Source: an uncultured Lachnospiraceae bacterium
GTDB taxonomy: Bacteria > Bacillota > Clostridia > Lachnospirales > Lachnospiraceae
DNA length: 62,701 nt
NCBI GenBank assembly: GCA_910584845.1
Contig: CAJUDH010000021.1
Span: 1-62,701, forward strand
Direction: 5' to 3'
The translations under genes were made by a program, and so were the position numbers. The notes under the pieces were generated by a model. It was given only the letters and a program-made list of their open reading frames with translations, ran no database searches and was not told where the DNA came from. Positions 53,692 to 59,937 of the stretch are shown piece by piece; the stretch's first letter is position 1, and every line of letters begins with the position of its first letter.

Positions 53692-54315
53692 TTACGTTGC
53701 CAGACGGTACCTCCCTTTTCCGACCCGCCTCACCTGCCCTTTCTCACATAGTTTTTTTAAGACGCGCTGCAGCTGCCGGCGGCTGCAGCGGAGCTGGAAA
53801 ACGGCTGTTTCAACCCCGTCCATCTCGCAGTGCGGGCAAACATTCTTCAGGTAGAGCAATACCCGTTCTTCCAACGTTGCCGCCACCGTGTCTTTCAAAG
53901 AGAAAAATTTCAATTTATCGGTACAGGATTGCACAAGGACATGAAGGAAGCGAAGGTCACAATCCAGCTGATTGCGGTATGCTTTCGTGGAAAGCGACAG
54001 GCAGACTGCCGGCGTTTTTGTCTCTGTAAAAAACGGCGCGGCCTCCTGATTGGGGAACTCCAAATCCCCAAGGATTGTAGGGCTTACAATCTGGTTAACC
54101 GGTGAAAGGCTTCCGTCTTCACGGATCCCGTAAATTTGAACCGTCCCTTCCACCAGAAACAAAATTTTGTCCATTGGCTTGCCCGGCACCGTAATATATT
54201 CCCCTTTTTCATAACGGTACGCCTGAAAAACCAGATCCGGCGTGTCAAAGCAATCTCGTATCCCCCCTTTGTCAAGCCAATATTCCATTTGCTTCCCATC
54301 CGATATTTCTATCAA
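53692..54315 (-). CDS. Crp/Fnr-family transcriptional regulator
   Basis: A 207-residue Crp/Fnr protein: N-terminal effector domain (EKGEYITVPGKPMDKILFLVEGTVQIYG) and a C-terminal winged helix that begins VETAVFQLRCSRRQLQRVLKKLCEKGQV. The start is taken as TTG 54315, as GGGGTGGG is 4-10 bases upstream; a longer reading to 54390 would cover the promoter region and its palindrome. It is divergent from the MATE gene next door and probably controls it through the perfect palindrome at 54339-54354. Confidence 0.88.
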   Translation of the reverse strand: MIEISDGKQMEYWLDKGGIRDCFDTPDLVFQAYRYEKGEYITVPGKPMDKILFLVEGTVQIYGIREDGSLSPVNQIVSPTILGDLEFPNQEAAPFFTETKTPAVCLSLSTKAYRNQLDCDLRFLHVLVQSCTDKLKFFSLKDTVAATLEERVLLYLKNVCPHCEMDGVETAVFQLRCSRRQLQRVLKKLCEKGQVRRVGKGRYRLAT

Positions 54316-54338
54316 AATCCCACCCCTTTTTTTATTAT

Positions 54339-54381
54339 TGTGCCATATGGCACAGAAAAAATCAATGAAAACTGCTATTAT
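54339..54381 (+). promoter_or_regulatory. Perfect Crp/Fnr-type palindrome and -10 box of the MATE gene
   Basis: TGTGCCATATGGCACA (54339-54354) is a perfect 16-base palindrome between the divergent Crp/Fnr and MATE genes. A TATTAT -10 box lies at 54376-54381; a start near 54388 puts the palindrome at about -41, again a class II activator position, with no -35 box. Confidence 0.72.
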
Positions 54382-54412
54382 GATAAGCAAATCAGGAAGC
54401 GAGGTTAAAGAT

Positions 54413-55570
54413 ATGGAAAATGAAATTTTTCAAGAACCCAAAATATCAAAGGCGTATCTACGCCTGTCTTTGCCACTTGTATTCAGCATGGTTGTAACCT
54501 TGATTTACAACCTGGCAGACACTTATTTTGTTGCGCAGACCAATGACACAAACATTGTGGCAGGCGTTTCTTTGGGTATGCCCGTATTTACGTTGCTTAT
54601 GGCATTGGGAAATATCTTCGGGCAAGGGGGGACTTCCCTTATTTCACGGTTATTCGGGCAAAAAGACCGGCAGGGCATGGAACATGCCAGTTCTTTCTGC
54701 TTTTACATAACAGGTTTTTTGGGGATCCTGATCGCCGGTTTCATGTTAATATTCCGCATTCCGCTTCTGCATGTGATCGGTGCCAGTACCGAAACTTTCG
54801 CCCATGCGTCCGATTATTATATCTACCTGGCAATTGGCGCCCCGGCTGTCATGCTTTCTTTCATCCACTCCAATTTCCTGCGGTCGGAAGGGATGTCAAA
54901 AGAGTCCATGGCAGGGACGGTCTTAGGCGCCGTAATCAATATTATATTAGACCCTGTTTTTATTTCGGTCCTGGGCCTGGGTGCCAGCGGCGCTGCCATC
55001 GCAACGGTCATCGGTTATGATAAAATTGCCGCCATGGGGATTGTCCTGAAAGTAAATATGATCGCCCTTTTGCTTTTAACCGGATTTGCCTTCGGAGGGC
55101 AGCCGCTTTTCGGATATTATTATGGTTCCAACGACAAAAAACGGCTTTCTAAACTGCTCCGTTTTTGTTTCTCTTTTATCAGTATCATAGCCGCTGCCCT
55201 AACTGCCATTATCTTTGTAGCCGCCCCGTTTTTGATGAAATGCTTTATGGACAACGAAAGCATTATAACCGACGGGACGGACATGCTCCGCTGGCAGGTC
55301 ATTACCATGGTGTTGGTAGGGGTTATCCTCTTAATGACCATTATTTTTCAGTCAATGGGAAAAGTGGCCGGTTCCTTTATCCTGTCCGTCAGCCGGCAAG
55401 GGATTGTTTTTTTGATAACCCTTGTAATTGCCTACCGCACCTTGGGGTATATGGGGATTATCCTGTCACAGGCAGTAGCAGATTTATTGACTGCCATAAT
55501 CGCAATCCTATTATTTAAAAACCAGCTATCCAAAGAATTTCATTATGATAATGGCCCCTTAAACGTTTAA
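54413..55570 (+). CDS. MATE-family transporter with an apparent internal in-frame deletion
   Basis: A 385-residue MATE protein; normal members have about 450. The first half is complete (LSLPLVFSMVVTLIYNLADT, FGQGGTSLISRLFGQKD, LRSEGMSKESMAGTVLGAVI, DPVFISVLGLGASGAAIATVIG), and then at residue 201-203 the sequence jumps straight to DKIAAMGIVLKVNMIALL, a region that normally follows helix 7 and the IGIPASITNLMQ-type segment. About 60 residues, including a helix, seem to be missing, although the frame is kept. The protein probably cannot transport. It follows a Crp/Fnr palindrome, with the regulator gene divergent. ATG 54413 follows a weak site. Confidence 0.75.
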   Translation: MENEIFQEPKISKAYLRLSLPLVFSMVVTLIYNLADTYFVAQTNDTNIVAGVSLGMPVFTLLMALGNIFGQGGTSLISRLFGQKDRQGMEHASSFCFYITGFLGILIAGFMLIFRIPLLHVIGASTETFAHASDYYIYLAIGAPAVMLSFIHSNFLRSEGMSKESMAGTVLGAVINIILDPVFISVLGLGASGAAIATVIGYDKIAAMGIVLKVNMIALLLLTGFAFGGQPLFGYYYGSNDKKRLSKLLRFCFSFISIIAAALTAIIFVAAPFLMKCFMDNESIITDGTDMLRWQVITMVLVGVILLMTIIFQSMGKVAGSFILSVSRQGIVFLITLVIAYRTLGYMGIILSQAVADLLTAIIAILLFKNQLSKEFHYDNGPLNV

Positions 55571-55852
55571 CAAAAAAGCCTCCCTGGCTATCCAAAAAAT
55601 TATGCAAGGCGGCGCCGCACAGGAAGATGGCGGCCGCCGCCTTTTCCTGTGTAACCATGGAAAGGGGGCGGCATTTCCAAAGAATGCTTCCGGCATCGGC
55701 CCATTCCTGGCAGCGCCACACTTGTCCACAGCTTCCCCTACACCCATGCAATCTGCCATTGAACCTGTCGGTTACGGCGCAATCCCGCCTTCCACGATCT
55801 GCCATATAACAAAAATCCCCCGTTTTAAAGAGGATGCAGACAAAGAATGTTA
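55571..55852. other. Non-coding spacer between MATE gene and degraded genes
   Basis: About 280 GC-rich bases. Contains an inverted repeat near 55608-55640 (GGCGGCGCCGC ... GCGGCCGCCGCC) that may end the MATE transcript. No convincing gene. Confidence 0.4.
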
Positions 55853-56268
55853 TTAAAAAGCCATAGCTCCTGTTTCAATCGCCTTATAGCACCTCAACCA
55901 GATCCCCCACATGGCCCCGTCAACAAAAGAACGGTGTACCTGCACAAAAAAACGGCAGTGCCTCCACACTGCCATGAACCATTCCGGATTCATTTTCCAT
56001 TGCATGAAAAATATAGATTTTCATAGGGCTTCTTGCCCCCGCTCCATTCCTCATCTGCAGAAATCTGGCCCTCTGCCCTGGCGCCATGGGCAATATCCGA
56101 TTTTGTGCCCTTCCATAAACCATTGGTTCCATATTTCCAAACCTTCCGCCGGTTCCGGCAATATGCCTTACGGCCTCCCAAATCCGTTTCTGTCGCCATA
56201 CCCGACCACAATTCAGAAACAAAAAATACCGTCTTCATACGTATTCTTTTTATCGGTATATTCATCAA
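55853..56268 (-). pseudogene. Degraded genes, including a CAT-like acyltransferase C-terminal remnant
   Basis: Two overlapping reading frames on the minus strand. One (55990-56268) ends NLYFSCNGK, TGA; the second begins at the overlapping ATG (55993, ATGA arrangement) and ends at 55853, 46 residues. The second contains RFFVQVHRSFVDGAMWGIW, which resembles the HHxxxDG catalytic motif of chloramphenicol acetyltransferase-type proteins with the first His kept and the second changed to Arg. Together they look like a frameshifted, N-terminally missing gene; two very small separate genes are possible. The first frame could not be assigned. Confidence 0.4.
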
Positions 56269-56629
56269 TCACATTTTTCCAGAATAAATATGCCTGCCCG
56301 CTTCCAAAGGACGGGGAGACCTCCCAATTTCCTGGATATTTTTCAAAGCACATGGCTGCGGCCTTCTTTCCGATTTTATTTCTTCTGAACTTTGGAAGTA
56401 CCATAAATTCTGCAATACTATGGCCAAAACTGCATTTCTGCACATACGTATTGACCATGGCAAAGCCCAATATCTTGCCTCCCCCCTCTTCTTTTATGAA
56501 AAAAGCATCCCACCTTTCTTCTGTAAAATAATTTTCAAACATTCCCATTCGCCTTTTAATCTCCGGGGCCACCGGCAGGGCAGATACAGGCATCCTTTTG
56601 CTTGCCTGGAATGGATCCTTTCGGCGCAA
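56213..56629 (-). pseudogene. GNAT-family N-acetyltransferase, N-terminally damaged
   Basis: The frame from about residue 30 reads as a GNAT acetyltransferase: ENYFTEERWDAFFIKEEGGG, ILGFAMVNTY, SIAEFMVLPKFRRNKIGKKAA (acetyl-CoA loop, R/K-R-N-K-I-G), CFEKYPGNWEVS, and AYLFWKNVIDEYT. The 60-70 residues that normally come first are not in this frame: upstream the sequence has no similarity, no good ribosome site, and a stop codon about 20 codons above the first possible TTG start. I treat it as a 5'-truncated or rearranged gene; a short functional form cannot be excluded. Confidence 0.55.
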
Positions 56630-56814
56630 ATAAGGTTTATCCCATAAGGCCGGATAAACTCCAATCCATTTAAAATGTCTGCCCCGTTATCGGAAATGAT
56701 ACATACCGGCCATGTATTACCCCTGTACCTCCCCTGTGCCGCCCCGCTACGAACCGGCAACGGGATTGCGCCCTGCGGTAGGCGCCGCCACGCCCTCTGG
56801 CATAAAAACCGGCA

Positions 56815-57696
56815 TTATCCTAAAGATTTTAAATGATTTCTATACTTCCTCATCTCCATTTCATCTGTATTATCTAAAACATATTGTAATTCCCTTGTAA
56901 CCTTTTCACGGCCATAGGGGAGGTATGCCGTTACAGGCTTAAAATTTGAAACGGTGTTTGCCAACAAATGTGTGCGGATGTTTAGATTATTGATTAGTAT
57001 TTGCAATTCACGGATACGCTCTTTTTCTCCCGCAGGGACAAACAAACCCTGCTGTGCCATCTGGTACAGCTCTGTGCCTGGAAAAAGCGTGAGGGAATCC
57101 ACCGAAACAAAATACGGATTCAGCTGCCTAAACAGCCCTGCACTATTCCTCGCATTCCGGTATCCGCCGCCTTTTCCCGCAAGCCCCGTCATATAAACAA
57201 AGTAATATTCGATGCCTGCTTCCTCCAACTTCCTGCATTGCTCCAAAATATCTGCTGAAGTATATCCTTTATTTGCAAGGGCAAGCGTTTCATCATCGCC
57301 GCTTTCCACGCCGATGCTTAGCCCGTTAATACCCATTGCCCTCAATTTCCTAAGCTGCCAGGCCTCTTTGTTTTTAATGTCACGGATGCTTGCAAACATA
57401 GCCATTGTCTGGCATTTAATCAGATAATCCCTTACCGTTAAAGCCCGAAGTTTCAGGTTTTCGTAACTCATGGCAAAAGGGTTTGCCCCTGTCCAGAAGA
57501 TTCTCCTTGCATATGGCTGGCATTTTTTTATCTCTGCCAAATCTTCTTCAAATTCTTCCATCGGGGACATCCGGAAGCGTTCGTTTTGATACAGGCTACA
57601 AAACTTGCATTTATGGTAGGTACAGCCAGAGGTAGCCTGTATGACGGCCGAATGTGCTTCATACGGCGGCCGCCAAGTCCTGCCTGTAAAGTGCAT
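56815..57696 (-). CDS. Radical SAM protein, paralogue A
   Basis: A 293-residue radical SAM enzyme with the cluster motif CTYHKCKFC (CxxxCxxC) near residue 27, preceded by MHFTGRTWRPPYEAHSAVIQATSG. It uses SAM and a 4Fe-4S cluster to start a radical reaction; the substrate is unknown. Later family elements: FWTGANPFAMSY, GINGLSIGVESGDDETL and GYTSADILEQCRKLEEAGI. ATG 57696 has AAGGAG upstream; a GTG nine bases earlier is too close. The second paralogue is just upstream on the same strand (about 45% similar by eye), so the two form an operon. Confidence 0.9.
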   Translation of the reverse strand: MHFTGRTWRPPYEAHSAVIQATSGCTYHKCKFCSLYQNERFRMSPMEEFEEDLAEIKKCQPYARRIFWTGANPFAMSYENLKLRALTVRDYLIKCQTMAMFASIRDIKNKEAWQLRKLRAMGINGLSIGVESGDDETLALANKGYTSADILEQCRKLEEAGIEYYFVYMTGLAGKGGGYRNARNSAGLFRQLNPYFVSVDSLTLFPGTELYQMAQQGLFVPAGEKERIRELQILINNLNIRTHLLANTVSNFKPVTAYLPYGREKVTRELQYVLDNTDEMEMRKYRNHLKSLG

Positions 57697-57765
57697 GATT
57701 GCCACTCCTTCCCTTCATTCTTATGTAGTTTTCTGCGTAAAACACATACCCGCAAGGTGTTTCAT

Positions 57766-58665
57766 TTACAGATGGCGGACACTTTTTCTATACCGCAGCA
57801 GTTCTTCTTCGCTGACATTTCCAATAATTTTATCAAGAAATGACAGCAGCTTTTCTTTCTCTTTTGGCAGACGCCCGTAAAACTGGAACGCATTGGAAGC
57901 CCCCATTGCTGCAAAAGCTGTAGGTATCTGCAAATTTTCGACCAGGGCCCGTACCTCTTTGTATTTTTCAAGTTCGCCCTCTTCCTGCCAGTTCCCACGC
58001 TGGATTTCCGCAAAAAGCACAGAACCGGGATCAATCGTAAGCATATTTGCCCCAATAAGCACAGGATGTATTTGATTGCATAGATCCGCCGTCAATTTTG
58101 CCCCGGTTTCTCCACGGCCCGCCCCGGAAATGCCTACCAGATAAAAGAAATTGTAATGAATATCTGCTGCATCTAATCGTTGGCATTGCCCTATCATATC
58201 CGCCGAAGTATAGCCCTTATCCATAAAACGCAAGGCTTCATCATCTCCTGTTTCTATCCCTATCGTCAGGCCGTCATACCCGAAAGCCCGCAGTTTGGCA
58301 AGTTCCTCATCGGATTTAGGGGTAATGTCCGTAACCCTTGCAAATGAGCCGATCGTTTGAACGGACGGGAGATATTTGTGGACTAGCTCTGCAATCGCTG
58401 CCAATTTGTCATAAGGCAAAACGAATGGGTTAGCCCCCGTTAGAAACACCCGGCCTATACGCCTGCTATTTAAACCTTTAGCTGCCTCTTTCACCTCCTG
58501 CAAGTCACATTCCACATCCTCCATAGGGGACATCCGGAATTTGAACGGCAGATCCTGATACAACGTACAAAACTTACATTTGTGATGCGTACATCCCGCC
58601 GTCACCTCAAGCAGAAGTGATGCTGCTTCATACGGCGGCCGCCAAATTGTCCCTGTATAGTGCAT
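57766..58665 (-). CDS. Radical SAM protein, paralogue B
   Basis: A 299-residue radical SAM enzyme with the motif CTHHKCKFC near residue 28, in MHYTGTIWRPPYEAASLLLEVTAG. Same domain pattern as the next gene: VFLTGANPFVLPYDKL, FGYDGLTIGIETGDDEAL, GYTSADMIGQCQRLDAADI. Neither has an obvious B12 domain or extra Cys clusters. ATG 58665 has AAAGGAG eight bases upstream. First of the pair, divergent from the hxlR-type gene that may control it. Tandem radical SAM paralogues might act as a two-step or two-substrate pair; the function is unknown. Confidence 0.9.
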   Translation of the reverse strand: MHYTGTIWRPPYEAASLLLEVTAGCTHHKCKFCTLYQDLPFKFRMSPMEDVECDLQEVKEAAKGLNSRRIGRVFLTGANPFVLPYDKLAAIAELVHKYLPSVQTIGSFARVTDITPKSDEELAKLRAFGYDGLTIGIETGDDEALRFMDKGYTSADMIGQCQRLDAADIHYNFFYLVGISGAGRGETGAKLTADLCNQIHPVLIGANMLTIDPGSVLFAEIQRGNWQEEGELEKYKEVRALVENLQIPTAFAAMGASNAFQFYGRLPKEKEKLLSFLDKIIGNVSEEELLRYRKSVRHL

Positions 58666-58980
58666 AAAAATATCTCCTTTCCTCATTGCTGGCGTGTTTT
58701 TCGCCATAATGGCATACCTGCCCCGGATATTCCCCCAAAGGGTTGCCTTGCATTGTGCCGCTTTTTTTGCGTTTCGGTATTCCCACGGGGGATCCTTGCC
58801 CCTGCGCTGTTTTTTTTGCGTTTCGGTATTCCCGCAGGGGGATCCTCTTTCGTTTATGCTAATTATACTTTCTTACAGTTATTTTACAAGTACGGTACTT
58901 TTTTGTAGTACCTGTATAAAAGCGGTACATTGATTTTTTTTAAAAGGGGCGTTATACTGATTCAAAAAGGAGTGACAGGG
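58666..58980. other. Divergent control region with direct repeats
   Basis: About 315 bases between the radical SAM operon and the hxlR-type gene. It holds the repeat pair listed at 58762-58846 and an AT-rich stretch (58850-58960) that should carry the promoters. An HxlR site cannot be named by eye; GTACTTTTTTGTAGTAC (near 58893-58910, an inverted repeat) and GGTAC at 58921 are candidates. Confidence 0.5.
58762..58846 (+). repeat. Two direct repeats of about 35 bp
   Basis: 58762-58796 and 58811-58846 share T7, then GCGTTTCGGTATTCCC, a variable two to three bases and GGGGGATCCT. The offset is 49 bases. They are in the radical SAM/hxlR divergent gap. Confidence 0.85.
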
Positions 58981-59310
58981 ATGAAGAAAAGCACATTGGC
59001 AGTGGAACGCTGCAAAACCGTTTCTACGATACAAAAAATTTTAGGCGGTAAATGGAAAATAGAAATTATTTATTACATTGCTTTTCAGGATGTACACCGC
59101 TTCGGGGAGCTTCGCAGGCATATCGGCGATATTACGGAATCAAGCCTGACAAAGCAGCTTCGGGAATTGGAAGCGGACGGGTTCATTACCCGCCATGATT
59201 ACAAAGAAGTCCCTCCCCATGTGGAGTATAACCTTACCGGATTGGGAAAAAGTTTCATCCCTGTCTTTGAACATATGAAACAATGGGGCGATGAAAATCT
59301 CAATCAGTAA
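58981..59310 (+). CDS. HxlR-family transcriptional regulator
   Basis: A 109-residue winged-helix regulator of the HxlR/YodB type, a family that senses thiol-reactive or aldehyde-type compounds, often through a single N-terminal Cys. Seen: a Cys at VERCKTVSTIQKILGGKWKIEII (residue 11), then FGELRRHIGDITESSLTKQLRELEADGFITRHDYKEVPPHVEYNLT. AAAAAGGAG precedes ATG 58981. Divergent from the radical SAM pair, which it may repress. Confidence 0.93.
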   Translation: MKKSTLAVERCKTVSTIQKILGGKWKIEIIYYIAFQDVHRFGELRRHIGDITESSLTKQLRELEADGFITRHDYKEVPPHVEYNLTGLGKSFIPVFEHMKQWGDENLNQ

Positions 59311-59614
59311 GTAAGGCACCACATCTGCCATGCACATGCCTGCACCGGAAAAACGGCCTCCCTGTACCGGAAACGGCCTCATGGATCCCGGATTGCTTCT
59401 CATGGATATAATTGCCTGCCTTCTTAATGAAAGGCTATTCTCATAACATGGAAGCTGAACCGTCCATCGGTTTTTTCGGATGGGGTAATATATTTTATTC
59501 CACCTCATCAAAAGTAGGATGTTCCAACCGCACAATAGCGGTTAAAAGCAACCGTAACACCCGGCAAAAGCACAGGCAATTAACGGCCAGCGCCCTATGG
59601 AAGCCGGCTTGGGC
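59311..59614. other. Spacer between hxlR-type gene and nitroreductase remnant
   Basis: About 300 bases with no convincing gene. It includes the short repeated phrase ACCGGAAA(AA)CGGCCTC twice (near 59345 and 59366). Reading frames on both strands are broken and without starts; it may be decayed coding sequence. Confidence 0.4.
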
Positions 59615-59937
59615 CTATGCATCCTCTTTTTGGATGTTATCATGTTTACCTGTCTGCAACCATCCTTTATAGCTTTCGTATTGAACCAATCCATTCAGCG
59701 GAACACGCTGTGTAACCTGGCGTTGGGGGCCAGCAGGGCTTTTGTCTGCATAGCCGATTGCTAAAATATTGATTGGCTTAAGGGTATCTGGAAGCCGGAA
59801 TTCTTGCCGGATAACATCAGGCTTAAAATAGCAGGTCCATACAGGCCCTACCCCCATTCCGCTGCTTCCATCATCATGTGGCCGGTAAGGATCGGCGGGC
59901 CTATATCAACCGTATTTTTATTATCAAAGGGGCGAAC
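59615..59937 (-). pseudogene. Nitroreductase, 3' remnant with a frameshift
   Basis: The C-terminal third of a flavin nitroreductase-type protein. Read on the minus strand it begins RPFDNKNTVDIGPPILTGHMMMEAAE, which leaves the correct frame near 59860 where one base seems lost (GAATGGGG for GAAATGGGG); it goes on in another frame as GVGPVWTCYFKPDVI...LPDTLKPINILAIGYADKS and ends near the usual nitroreductase C-terminus. No start codon and a TAG right at its 5' edge (59938-59940), where similarity stops. So the first two thirds of the gene are missing and were replaced by the surface protein gene. Confidence 0.75.

Noticed and set aside
55571..55805. Minus-strand frames behind the MATE gene.
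   Set aside because: Composition is GC-rich shadow-like, with no ribosome site and no motif.
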